The notes under the pieces: model-generated | What the model saw: the letters and a program-made list of their open reading frames with translations, nothing else | Told to the model about the DNA's origin: nothing | Database searches by the model: none | Position numbers and translations under genes: made by a program | Shown here: positions 41,798 through 50,339 of the stretch, piece after piece | Layout of the letters: each line of letters begins with the position of its first letter | Position numbering within the stretch: position 1 is the stretch's first letter | DNA from: an uncultured Prevotellaceae bacterium | Lineage (GTDB): Bacteria; Bacteroidota; Bacteroidia; Bacteroidales; Bacteroidaceae | Assembly (NCBI GenBank): GCA_900317305.1 | Contig: ONGG01000005.1 | Location: 1-64,000 of the forward strand | Reading direction: 5' to 3' | DNA: 64,000 nucleotides

Positions 41798-43054
41798 TCA
41801 AAGCATGTAGCGGCAGTCGATGACGGGTTTGTCGGTTCGTTTGCGCACATCACCGAACTCCGGCCATGCCGTGGTGATGACCAGCGCCTGCGACTCACTG
41901 AGGATACCGTCGTAGTCGGCCACGTAATCGATGGGCAGCGGATAGTGGTTTCTGAACTCGTCGATGGCCACTGGATCGTAGCCGCAGATGTTGTTGTAGC
42001 CAGCATCGAGGAGCGCCTGGATGATCTTGGCACTGGGTGTGTCGCGCACGTCATCGCTGCCGGGTTTGAACGAGAGGCCCAGGATGCCGATGCGCTGCTG
42101 CTTGTCGGCGCCAATGGCGCGGATAATCTTCTGGGCGATGAACTCCGGCATGTGGTCGTTGGTGTCGATGACATGATGCAGGATCTGGGCATCGAAGCCT
42201 GCCGACCGCGATACGGCATACAATGCATTGGTGTCCTTGGGCAGGCAGTAGCCTCCATATCCACAACCCGGATAGACGTATGAGGCCATGGTAGCCCCAC
42301 CCCACCGCTTGTCCATGTGGAGGATGCGGAAGGCCTCGGCCACATCGATGCCTCCTATCGTATCGGCCACCATGCTCATCTCGTTGCTGTAACTGATCAG
42401 CGTCGCCAGCAAGGTGTTGGAGAGGTATTTGATAAACTCTCCGGTATTGAGCGAGACGCACAGAACGGGTTCGCTGACGGTGGCGTATACCTCTCGCAGC
42501 ACCTGGGCAGAGCGGTCGTCGCTCACGCCAAGCACGATGCGGTCGGCATGGATGAAATCATCCCAGCAATGGCCTTCGCGGAGGAACTCGGGGTTGTTGG
42601 CCACGCCTACATCAACGCCCACCTTCAGCCCTTTCTCCTGCAAATATGGGATGATCTTCTGCGAGGTGGTCGAGGGAGGAATGGTAGATTTCACCACCAG
42701 CACCTGATAGCGGTTGCCGTCGCGGACCTCGAGGGTCTGGTCGATGGCGCCCAACAGATAGGTGAGGTCGGCCTGCCCGTCCTTGCCATAAGGAGTACCC
42801 ACACAATAATAGATGCAGTCGCTCTCGGCGACGGCACGCTGCAACTGGTCGGTGCCGATGGGGAAGAAACGGTTGCCCAGATGCCTCGTCAGCGCCTCGT
42901 CGAGGCCTGGTTCGAGAAACGGCAAGCGCCCTTCCTGAATACCGCTGAGGCGCGAAGGACTGATTTCCACGCCATACACCTTGTGACCATACTCCGCAAA
43001 TCCGAGCGAAGTGGTCAGTCCGACAAACCCGAGGCCAAAGACAGTGATTACCAT
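41798..43054 (-). CDS. UDP-glucose/GDP-mannose 6-dehydrogenase family
   Basis: Encodes 418 residues. It has an N-terminal Rossmann fold (ITVFGLGFVGLTTSLGFAEY), NNPEFLREGHCWDDF, the catalytic-cysteine motif GCGYGGYCLPKDTNAL and a C-terminal GLSFKPGSDDVRDTPS. It oxidises C6 of a nucleotide sugar, probably UDP-glucose to UDP-glucuronate, with two NAD+. The start overlaps the end of the SDR gene by 7 bp. The pairing with a decarboxylase/epimerase-type SDR suggests UDP-glucuronate or UDP-xylose supply to a surface polysaccharide. Specificity for UDP-glucose over other nucleotide sugars is inferred. Confidence 0.9.
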   Translation of the reverse strand: MVITVFGLGFVGLTTSLGFAEYGHKVYGVEISPSRLSGIQEGRLPFLEPGLDEALTRHLGNRFFPIGTDQLQRAVAESDCIYYCVGTPYGKDGQADLTYLLGAIDQTLEVRDGNRYQVLVVKSTIPPSTTSQKIIPYLQEKGLKVGVDVGVANNPEFLREGHCWDDFIHADRIVLGVSDDRSAQVLREVYATVSEPVLCVSLNTGEFIKYLSNTLLATLISYSNEMSMVADTIGGIDVAEAFRILHMDKRWGGATMASYVYPGCGYGGYCLPKDTNALYAVSRSAGFDAQILHHVIDTNDHMPEFIAQKIIRAIGADKQQRIGILGLSFKPGSDDVRDTPSAKIIQALLDAGYNNICGYDPVAIDEFRNHYPLPIDYVADYDGILSESQALVITTAWPEFGDVRKRTDKPVIDCRYML

Positions 43055-44139
43055 TTGTATTCTCCCTCCTCGCTCTCTTTCAGATATTGCAGGAAACGTG
43101 CCACGCCCTCTTCCACATAGATGGTGGGGTCGTAGCCCAATTCACGCCGTGCCTTGTCGATGTTCGGACAGCGGCGCTGCGGATTATTGGTCAGATACTC
43201 CTTGTCGTCGGAGACAGCATACTTCACCTTGCCCGTATAGCCGAAGATCTCACGGCCATTCTTGGCATAGATCTCAGCCAGTTGGGCAATGGTGATCTCG
43301 GGTTTCTCGATACCGATGTTGTAATAGCCGTATTTTCCGTGCAGCAGGATCTTGAGGTAGCCGCAGATGGAGTCGGCGATATAGCAGAAGGTACGGGTGG
43401 GCGAACCGTCGGAGAGAATCTCGATATCACGACCCTGCATGATGGCCAGTGCGAAGTCGGCAGGCACACGCTTGTCGCCGATGCGCATGCCCGGTCCGTA
43501 GTTGTTGAACGGGCGTGCCACGCCGATGGGCATGTCATACTTCTGAGCGAAAAGCATACACATGGTCTCGCCAAACCGCTTCGACTCGTCGTAGCAAGCC
43601 CTCGGACCAGTGGCGCATACATTACCGTTGTAATCCTCTGAGGTAGGCACATGGGCGGGATCGGGATCTCCGTAGAGTTCACTCGACGAGAAGAAGAGGA
43701 AGCCGCGGATGGCTTTCTGGCTGTAGAAGTCGAGCAGCGAGCGCAGTCCCCAGATATTGGCGTCGAGGGTCTCGATGGGATATTTGCGGTAGAACATGGG
43801 CGAGGCAATCGAAGCCATGTGGATGATGAGGTCGGCCTCAGCTGCCGGCTCCACGTCGGCGATGTTGTCGCGGATGATATCAAACTTCCTGATGTCGATA
43901 CGGGGGTTGGCCTCCAATTTCTTCACCCATTCGGGGTAGCCAAGCATGAAGTTGTCGAGACCGATGATTTTGCGGATGCCCAGTTCCTCTGCCATCTGGT
44001 CGAAGAAATGCATGAAATAGTAACCAAGGAATCCAGCGCAGCCCGTGATGAGGACGGTGGAACCGTCGAACCGTGCACGCTCCTCCTCCGACAGTTTGCC
44101 GAGCGTGTAGTTAATGTCGTTGAATAGTATTTTCTCCAT
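43048..44139 (-). CDS. NAD-dependent nucleotide-sugar epimerase/dehydratase (extended SDR)
   Basis: Encodes 363 residues from the ATG at 44139; the longer in-frame start (44226) adds 29 residues without homology before the MEKILFND start. The domain has VLITGCAGFLGYYF (NAD-binding), SSSELYGDP and the catalytic pair in CYDESKRFGET (Tyr, Lys), then ARPFNNYGPGMR. It is closest in pattern to UDP-glucuronate decarboxylase-like SDRs, but CDP-glucose dehydratase/epimerase activity is also possible, as a cytidylyltransferase is in the same operon. Confidence 0.85.
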   Translation of the reverse strand: MEKILFNDINYTLGKLSEEERARFDGSTVLITGCAGFLGYYFMHFFDQMAEELGIRKIIGLDNFMLGYPEWVKKLEANPRIDIRKFDIIRDNIADVEPAAEADLIIHMASIASPMFYRKYPIETLDANIWGLRSLLDFYSQKAIRGFLFFSSSELYGDPDPAHVPTSEDYNGNVCATGPRACYDESKRFGETMCMLFAQKYDMPIGVARPFNNYGPGMRIGDKRVPADFALAIMQGRDIEILSDGSPTRTFCYIADSICGYLKILLHGKYGYYNIGIEKPEITIAQLAEIYAKNGREIFGYTGKVKYAVSDDKEYLTNNPQRRCPNIDKARRELGYDPTIYVEEGVARFLQYLKESEEGEYKW

Positions 44140-44226
44140 TTTTATTGTTGTTGATTTATTGATGATGTTCGTGATAGGATGATTGGAAAATCGCGGATGG
44201 GGTGACCGGGGTTGGACCTCTGTCAC

Positions 44227-45039
44227 TCATCCCTTGTACGACCTGTAAGGATGCTCCAGGTCGAGGATATGGAAATTGTGCTGCCGCTGCTGGTCGGTCT
44301 TGGGTATGGTCATATAGTCACCATAGATCTGAGTGAGGTAGAGATCATAGTCCTTGATGCCCATGAAGGTCTTTCCCTCAAACTCGTAGGGAGCGAACAC
44401 CGCATGGACGGATTTCGGGAAGACGCCATGCAGGCCCTCTGTGTAATCCATAGCCAGTTCCGCCTTGTCGTAGTCATAACGGGTGAGCACACGGCGTATG
44501 CGCCGCTGCAACGACTCCATGGTGGTCAGGCGGCGTGTGAGCAGCGGTATCCACGACGACGGTCCGTGACCGTGGCGGTAGGGATCGCGGTGTATCCAGT
44601 AGAGGGCTTGCCGCAGGAAACTGTAGTGGGCGTAATGCACCCACCGGCAGATGATATTCTTCGGCACGGCATCCAAGGGAAACACATCCACATAAATGCC
44701 ACCCAGGTAACTGAGATGGAGTCGTTCGATGAGGGTCGTCGATGCATCCTGCACCTTGCCGAAAGGTAGGGGGTATGCCTTGTCGTTCTCCGGGCAGACA
44801 AACTCATAGGGCTCGGGCAGCCATTCGCGGCAGTGCTTGATGAACCGCTCATAGTCGGGACGCGGTATCACCACGTCCATGTCGTCATCCCATGGAATGA
44901 AGCCCTTGTGGCGGACGGCACCCAAAAGGCTGCCATTGAAGATGCCATAAGAGATATTGTGCTCACGGAAGGTGCGGTCCATCACCTCCATGATTTTCAG
45001 CATGCGCATTTGCAGCGGACGAATATCGTAAGTGGCCAT
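44227..45039 (-). CDS. LicD family phosphotransferase
   Basis: Encodes 270 residues. The LicD signature is clear: YGIFNGSLLGAVRHKGFIPW followed at once by DDDMDVVIPRPDY, with the acidic metal-binding cluster. LicD/FKTN/FKRP enzymes transfer phosphocholine, or a phospho-sugar alcohol from a CDP-activated donor, to glycans. It lies directly downstream of the glucose-1-phosphate cytidylyltransferase gene (21-bp gap), which would make a CDP-sugar. It is one of two LicD genes in this locus; the other is at 47240-48172. Donor and acceptor are unknown. Confidence 0.9.
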   Translation of the reverse strand: MATYDIRPLQMRMLKIMEVMDRTFREHNISYGIFNGSLLGAVRHKGFIPWDDDMDVVIPRPDYERFIKHCREWLPEPYEFVCPENDKAYPLPFGKVQDASTTLIERLHLSYLGGIYVDVFPLDAVPKNIICRWVHYAHYSFLRQALYWIHRDPYRHGHGPSSWIPLLTRRLTTMESLQRRIRRVLTRYDYDKAELAMDYTEGLHGVFPKSVHAVFAPYEFEGKTFMGIKDYDLYLTQIYGDYMTIPKTDQQRQHNFHILDLEHPYRSYKG

Positions 45040-45060
45040 GGTCAGAAAATGACAGGGTGA

Positions 45061-45837
45061 TTACTTCGGGTCAACGGCCCAAGGCGCACGGCCCTCATCC
45101 CACATCTGGTTGAGCAGGTCGCGGTCGCGCACGGTGTCCATGCACTGCCAGAAGCCCTCGTGGCGGTAAGATTTCAACTGTCCCTCGGCGGCAAGGCGCT
45201 CCAACGGCTCACGCTCAAAGGTGGTCAGGTCATTTTCGATGTAGTCGAACACCCGTGGATGCAGCACGAAGAAGCCGCCATTGATCCACCCCTGGTTCAC
45301 CTGGGGTTTCTCCTTGAAAGAGCGCACGAAGTCCTCGTTGTCGATCTGCAACTCACCAAAACGGGCGGTGGGATGCACGGCGGTGACCATGGCCAGCGCC
45401 CCCGACTGGTGATAGCAATCCACCAGTTTGGCGATGTTGACATCGGATACGGCATCGCCGTAAGTCACCATGAACTCCTCATCGCCAATGATGTCCTTCA
45501 CCCGGAGGATGCGCCCGCCGGTCATCGAGGAGTCGCCGGTATCGACGAGCGTCACACGCCAGTCCTGGGTGTGCTCCTGGATGTATTTCACCTTTCCCGT
45601 CGACAGGTCGATGGAGAAGTCGTTGTTCTGGGCATAGTATTGCAGGAAATAGTTCTTGATGACCTCGCCCTTATACCCCAGGGCGATGACAAAATCATTG
45701 TAGCCGAACTTCGAGTAATGGTTCATGATATGCCAAAGGATGGGCTTTCCGCCAATCTCCACCATGGGCTTGGGTATCAGTTTGGTGTATTCTGACAGCC
45801 GGGTGCCAAAGCCTCCGGCCAGGATGACTGTTTTCAT
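45061..45837 (-). CDS. rfbF: Glucose-1-phosphate cytidylyltransferase
   Basis: Encodes 258 residues, the normal size of RfbF. Nucleotidyltransferase motif ILAGGFGTRLSEYTKLIPKP is followed by MVEIGGKPILWHIMNHYS, then VTYGDAVSDVNI and NGGFFVLHPRVFDY. It makes CDP-glucose from CTP and glucose-1-phosphate, the entry to CDP-3,6-dideoxyhexoses. The usual rfbG (CDP-glucose 4,6-dehydratase) and rfbH partners are absent as such; a DegT protein and an SDR are in the operon instead. It follows the DegT gene with a 5-bp gap. Confidence 0.93.
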   Translation of the reverse strand: MKTVILAGGFGTRLSEYTKLIPKPMVEIGGKPILWHIMNHYSKFGYNDFVIALGYKGEVIKNYFLQYYAQNNDFSIDLSTGKVKYIQEHTQDWRVTLVDTGDSSMTGGRILRVKDIIGDEEFMVTYGDAVSDVNIAKLVDCYHQSGALAMVTAVHPTARFGELQIDNEDFVRSFKEKPQVNQGWINGGFFVLHPRVFDYIENDLTTFEREPLERLAAEGQLKSYRHEGFWQCMDTVRDRDLLNQMWDEGRAPWAVDPK

Positions 45838-45842
45838 ACGCT

Positions 45843-46952
45843 TTATATGTGATTGATGATGTCGCAGATGAGCCGGATGTCGTCTTCGGTGAGTTCGGGA
45901 TGCATGGGGATGGAGATAATCTTCCCATACACATCCTCGGTGACGGGCAGTGCATACCCGCTATGGAAATACGACAGCAGGTGGTTGGGGAAATACTGGA
46001 TGCCATACTGGATGTCATGCTCCTTGAAGGCCTGTTCCACCAGCGGACGCTTGCCGTGAAGGATTTCCAGCGGAAAGATGTGGGGCACGATGTCGTGCTC
46101 ATAATCCATGTGAATGAGACGCACGTCGGGGTTGTCTTTCAACAAGCGGGTGTACTCCATGGCTATCTCACGGCGCTTGGGAGCAAACTCACGCTCGAAG
46201 CGCGAGAGCTGCACCAGACCGATGGCGGCGAAGATGTTGCTCATGTGGTAGCGATAACCTTGATCGACGACGTCGAAAATCCAACTCCGTTTTCCAGCAT
46301 AACGCTTCTCGGAGTCTTTTTGCACACCGAGCAGACGGGCATCGCTCACCTGCTGTCTGACATCGTCATCGGCGGTGAAGATGGCGCCGCCCTCTCCCGA
46401 GGTGATGTTCTTGATGCCGTCGAAACTGAAGCACACCACATCGCCGGTGGAGCCGATCTTGTGGCCGTCGCAGGTGCAGCCGAAGGAGTGCGCCGCATCC
46501 TCCACGAGCCGCAGGCCATGCTTTTTCGCAAACTCCTGATACTGGGTGGCCATGCAGCAGTTGCTGCCGTAATACACGGGCATCATGGCCTTGGTCTTCG
46601 GGGTGATACGACGCTCAGCATCAGCCAGGTCGAGTGTCAGGGTATCGGGGTTGATGTCGCAGCAGACGGGCACGCAACCGGCACCCGTGATGGCCTGCAT
46701 CGAGGCCACAAACGTGAATGACGGCACAAGCACTTCGTCGCCGGGGTCGGTCACGGCCTGTATGGCCAGATGGAGCGCCGCCGTACCGCTGTTGACGCAG
46801 ATGCAGCGCCGGCCGCCTCCGATATAGTCCTCCAACGCACGCTCAAACTGGCCCACGGTCTCGCCCATGCCCAGATAGCCGATATCTTCGATGATGTGGG
46901 CCACAGCATCGGCCTCAGCCTTGCCCACAACGGATTTTGACAAACGTATCAT
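45843..46952 (-). CDS. DegT/DnrJ/EryC1/StrS sugar aminotransferase
   Basis: Encodes 369 residues. It is a PLP-dependent fold with VNSGTAALHLAI, VEDAAHSFGC and SFDGIKNITSGEGGAIF, with Lys181 as the cofactor lysine. It normally adds an amino group to a 3- or 4-keto nucleotide sugar. First gene of a five-gene minus-strand operon (this gene, rfbF, LicD, SDR, ugd); the -7 box is at 47037-47044. Which keto-sugar it uses is unclear, since no dedicated 4,6-dehydratase is seen nearby. Confidence 0.88.
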   Translation of the reverse strand: MIRLSKSVVGKAEADAVAHIIEDIGYLGMGETVGQFERALEDYIGGGRRCICVNSGTAALHLAIQAVTDPGDEVLVPSFTFVASMQAITGAGCVPVCCDINPDTLTLDLADAERRITPKTKAMMPVYYGSNCCMATQYQEFAKKHGLRLVEDAAHSFGCTCDGHKIGSTGDVVCFSFDGIKNITSGEGGAIFTADDDVRQQVSDARLLGVQKDSEKRYAGKRSWIFDVVDQGYRYHMSNIFAAIGLVQLSRFEREFAPKRREIAMEYTRLLKDNPDVRLIHMDYEHDIVPHIFPLEILHGKRPLVEQAFKEHDIQYGIQYFPNHLLSYFHSGYALPVTEDVYGKIISIPMHPELTEDDIRLICDIINHI

Positions 46953-47036
46953 TTGCTTTTTTTCTTTAATCGTTCAACAAGACACCGTGCTCTTGTCTCA
47001 TTCCGCACAGATGCCTGTATCAACTTGTTTTCGGAA

Positions 47037-47044
47037 CAAAGATA
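47037..47044 (-). promoter_or_regulatory. -7 box of the surface-glycan operon
   Basis: Minus-strand TATCTTTG about 85 nt before the DegT start. Confidence 0.5.
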
Positions 47045-47175
47045 CGAAATATTAATGGATTTTGATGGATGCAGCCGCGTTTTTTCCCGTTTCGGTTTTA
47101 ATTTTTTGGCGTTGACATGAACATCCTCCAAATGCAGGTAAGGATTGGACAAAAAACAGGAAAAAAATGTTTTAT

Positions 47176-47207
47176 ATTTGTATCTTTGCCCTTCATTTCA
47201 TACCTTT
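47176..47207 (+). promoter_or_regulatory. Promoter of the second LicD gene
   Basis: TTTG (47176-47179), 20 bp, TACCTTTG (47200-47207). A second -7-like TATCTTTG lies at 47180-47187, so two overlapping starts are possible. Confidence 0.7.
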
Positions 47208-47239
47208 GCAACGCCATCAATCATTCATGATGAAATTTT

Positions 47240-48172
47240 ATGACAACCAACTATGTGAGCCCTGAGGCTGAGACACGTGACGGATATCTGATATCCGCGG
47301 AAATGAAACGAGTGTGGAACATACAACTCGATATGTTCAAACGATTGATAGATGTGTGCCAGGAGCATGGCCTCCGGATCTGGTGCGACGGCGGCACTAT
47401 GCTTGGCGCTGTGCGGCACCATGGTTATATCCCCTGGGATGATGACATCGATTTGTGTATGCCGCGTCCCGACTACGACAAGCTGCAGGCCATCGCCCCG
47501 CAAGTCTTTCAAGAACCCTATTTCTTTCAGACGGCCCAGACCGACCAGCATTATCCACGTGGCCACGCCCAGTTGCGACGCAGCGACACCGCCGCCATTC
47601 GTCCGAGCGACGCCTGGCGCCCGTTCAACCAAGGTATCTTTATTGATATCTTCGCCTTCGAAGGACTTGCCGACGACGAGGCAGAGCGCCGGGATATCCT
47701 GCGAAGAGCCAACAAGCGCATGAAATACCTGAAGAGCATCGACTATCCCATCTTGGAGTCGGGACGTTTCGGGCTGTTATTCCGCAAATACAAATGGCGC
47801 TGGAAGGTTCGCCGTGAGGGCTTTTACGAATTGTTTAAACCAGTGGAAGACCTTTTTCGCTCGCATTCGTGGGACGACAGCGACTATGTGGCCGAGTTGG
47901 GTTTCGAGGGTCTGCGCCTGATTTTCCCCAAGCATCTTTTCGACTCGACGGTATGGATGGATTTCGAGAGTCTGAAAGTGCCGGTGCCACAGGGATACGA
48001 CCAGTTCTTGCGCTTACAGTATGGCGATGATTATATGACCCCCGTGATGGCCAAGACGAACCATGGGCAGCTCATCCTCGACCCCGACCACAGCTATCGG
48101 GAACTGTTGCCCGATGTCAGGCGCAACTATCGCAAGTCGATGTTTACCCGACTGATGAAGAAGAAGCATTGA
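47240..48172 (+). CDS. LicD family phosphotransferase (second)
   Basis: Encodes 310 residues. The signature is LRIWCDGGTMLGAVRHHGYI followed at once by PWDDDIDLCMPRPDYDK. The protein is 40 residues longer than the LicD at 44227-45039 and is clearly different in its C-terminal half (basic FRKYKWRWKVRREGF, FARLMKKKH-like end), so it is not a recent duplicate. It is transcribed opposite to the main operon from its own promoter. It may phosphorylate or modify the same surface glycan; no direct evidence. Confidence 0.88.
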   Translation: MTTNYVSPEAETRDGYLISAEMKRVWNIQLDMFKRLIDVCQEHGLRIWCDGGTMLGAVRHHGYIPWDDDIDLCMPRPDYDKLQAIAPQVFQEPYFFQTAQTDQHYPRGHAQLRRSDTAAIRPSDAWRPFNQGIFIDIFAFEGLADDEAERRDILRRANKRMKYLKSIDYPILESGRFGLLFRKYKWRWKVRREGFYELFKPVEDLFRSHSWDDSDYVAELGFEGLRLIFPKHLFDSTVWMDFESLKVPVPQGYDQFLRLQYGDDYMTPVMAKTNHGQLILDPDHSYRELLPDVRRNYRKSMFTRLMKKKH

Positions 48173-48205
48173 AATGACGGGATGAGGGAAACCGGATGAT
48201 GGATA

Positions 48206-48961
48206 TTATAATTCCAAAGGAAACTCCATCTCACGTTTCTTCTGATAGTGTTTCCAGAAACGTCGACGTTCTCTCATCAGGATTTCCTCGGCCTCCTGAG
48301 GGTCATACGACCTGAGGCGGGCGTACTCACGAACGAGCAGTTGGAGAAATCGTTTCGTTCCCCACAGACGGGCGAAACTGCGGCAGCCATCCACCATCGA
48401 CACGTGGCCGAAGCGCATGCGGTTGTTATCGACGATGGAGAAACGGTAGGTGTCGCCGTTTTTCTCCCACAGCACATTGCCCGGTGAGAAATCGAGATGG
48501 AGCACGCCCTGGTCGTGCATATGGGCGCAATAGGCAGCCAAGGCCATGGCCATCGGCTCATACTGCGACGCGTCGGCATCGCCCATCTCATAAAGGCGAT
48601 GGCTGTAGAGGCAGTGGATGCTGATAAACCAGGAGTGGCGCAGGATTCCCATCACCCGCTCCTCGATATAGGCCACGGCCTCCGGGGTCTCGATACCCTT
48701 TTCCAACAAGATAGAGGGATAGGTAAACGCCCTTTCCCCCTTTGGAAGCCGCCATCCTGTGGAATAGAAGATATTGCTGGGGAATGAGGGTATCTTGTAT
48801 CTTTTCACGTTGATGGGGGTGCCGTCGGGGGCCTCGAACCTCTTGATGAGGTTGCGCCGGCCACCATAGATATAGACACCTTCGGTATCCATCCGGTCGG
48901 GCAACTCACTTACAAATGACCGGAGGTGTTCGTATGCTGGGTTGACCCGTATGGTTCTCAT
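48206..48961 (-). CDS. WaaP/KdkA-like lipopolysaccharide sugar kinase
   Basis: Encodes 251 residues with a protein-kinase-like fold. The catalytic loop VLHLDFSPGNVLWEK (Asp and Asn) is near residue 155, and the metal-binding DFG equivalent is FSIVDNNRMRF. The N-terminus has VKRYKIPSFPSNIFYST, with a candidate ATP-site lysine. Relatives phosphorylate Kdo or heptose of the LPS core at the inner membrane. It shares a 4-bp overlap with the GT4 gene upstream, so both probably build the same core oligosaccharide. Confidence 0.85.
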   Translation of the reverse strand: MRTIRVNPAYEHLRSFVSELPDRMDTEGVYIYGGRRNLIKRFEAPDGTPINVKRYKIPSFPSNIFYSTGWRLPKGERAFTYPSILLEKGIETPEAVAYIEERVMGILRHSWFISIHCLYSHRLYEMGDADASQYEPMAMALAAYCAHMHDQGVLHLDFSPGNVLWEKNGDTYRFSIVDNNRMRFGHVSMVDGCRSFARLWGTKRFLQLLVREYARLRSYDPQEAEEILMRERRRFWKHYQKKREMEFPLEL

Positions 48962-50085
48962 CTTGAAACAAGGCGTTGGTAAACATTCAACACCTGAGCG
49001 GCCACGTTGCCACCCTCAAAGCGCCTGACATAGCGCTGTGCACTCTCGATGCGTGCCTCGCGTCCTTCGGCACCGCTGACCACCTGGAGGAGGGCGTGAG
49101 CCATCGCCTCGTCATCATCGGGACTCACATAGAGGCAGTCGGGCCCTCCTGCCTCCTCCAGACAACTGCCTGTGCAGGCCACCACGGGGAGTCCGCTCTG
49201 AATTGCCTCGATGACCGGTATGCCGAATCCCTCGTAGCGCGAGGGATAGACAAAGGCCTCTGCCATTTGATAGAGGGCGGGCAGGTCGGCGGTGGGCACA
49301 TTGTGCAGGAACAGCACGCGATGGTCCAGTTTGTTGTTACTCACATATTTACGCACCTGGTCGGCATAGGGCGTTGTGCGTCCCACGATGACCAGGAAGA
49401 GTTCTTCTGGCAGACTATGGAGAGCCTTCACCGCCAGGAGGATGTTTTTCCGTTTCTCGATGGTCCCCACGCTGATGACGTAGCGGCGGGGCAGTTTGTA
49501 GCGGTCTCTCACCTGCCGTTTCCGGTCTTCCGCAGCAACCTGTCGGAAAGACGTGTCGCAGCTCTGATAAACGACATCGATGCGGTCGGGACTGACCCCG
49601 CCCAGTTGCACGACATCGCGCTTGGTGCACTCGCTGATGGCGATGATGCGGTCGGCCTCCTTCACCGTCCGGTGGAATTTGGCCGCATAGATCTTGGCAT
49701 CCCACCAGTAGAAGTATTCCGGATGGCGAATGAAGATCAGGTCGTGAATGGTCACCACACTTCTGATGCCTGAGGCGTGTATGCCCCAGGGCAGTTCGCC
49801 CGACAACCCATGGAATATGTCTATGCCGTCGCGCCGCAGGTCCTTCAGGATGCCGTGACTGCGCCAGAGCGACTTTACCAAGGTCTTTCCGGGATAGACA
49901 AACTGCAGGCGGTCGGATGGATGCACCTGACTGCGCAGATGCTCTTTCCCCGGGTCAGGGGCATAGAGATACAATGCAGTATCGTCACCTACAATGCGGG
50001 TGAGGTCGTTGATGAGCGTCCGTCCGTAGTTGCCCAGTCCAGAACCGTTGCGGACAATCCGTTTGGCATCGTATCCGATATTCAT
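48958..50085 (-). CDS. Family 4 glycosyltransferase
   Basis: Encodes 375 residues from the ATG at 50085 (MNIGYDAKRI); in-frame ATGs at 50109 and 50139 add up to 18 residues before the natural start of the fold. GT-B architecture: GSGLGNYGRTLINDL, VVTIHDLIFIRHP, VISVGTIEKRKNIL and the C-terminal GFGIPVIEAIQSGLPVVA with the nucleotide-binding Glu. It transfers a sugar from a nucleotide donor in a retaining reaction, probably to LPS core or capsule. First gene of a two-gene operon with the WaaP-like kinase. Confidence 0.92.
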   Translation of the reverse strand: MNIGYDAKRIVRNGSGLGNYGRTLINDLTRIVGDDTALYLYAPDPGKEHLRSQVHPSDRLQFVYPGKTLVKSLWRSHGILKDLRRDGIDIFHGLSGELPWGIHASGIRSVVTIHDLIFIRHPEYFYWWDAKIYAAKFHRTVKEADRIIAISECTKRDVVQLGGVSPDRIDVVYQSCDTSFRQVAAEDRKRQVRDRYKLPRRYVISVGTIEKRKNILLAVKALHSLPEELFLVIVGRTTPYADQVRKYVSNNKLDHRVLFLHNVPTADLPALYQMAEAFVYPSRYEGFGIPVIEAIQSGLPVVACTGSCLEEAGGPDCLYVSPDDDEAMAHALLQVVSGAEGREARIESAQRYVRRFEGGNVAAQVLNVYQRLVSR

Positions 50086-50225
50086 TCGCTGCTTTTCTTC
50101 TCTTTTCATCACATCCACCGCACTCGTGGCCACCGGCACTCTCGACGGTATTATCGGCCGAGAGCACAGACGGCTACAGCGTGGTGTCCTATTAAATAAA
50201 ATGAATCTGTTTATTTTTCACATTG

Positions 50226-50233
50226 CAAAGATA
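50226..50233 (-). promoter_or_regulatory. -7 box of the GT4-kinase operon
   Basis: Minus-strand TATCTTTG; a near-match -33 (CTTG) lies 20 bp upstream at 50254-50257. It faces away from the mutS2 promoter. Confidence 0.5.
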
Positions 50234-50286
50234 GTGCTTTTCCCCCAACCTTGCAAGAGAGAAACCGATAAATCGAAGGGCAAAAG

Positions 50287-50318
50287 TTTGTGCGTTCGGG
50301 GAATTCTGCTTACTTTTG
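50287..50318 (+). promoter_or_regulatory. Promoter of mutS2
   Basis: TTTG (50287-50290), 20 bp, TACTTTTG (50311-50318), giving a leader of only about 15-20 nt before ATG 50340. Confidence 0.75.
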
Positions 50319-50339
50319 CATTGATACAGAAATACGACG

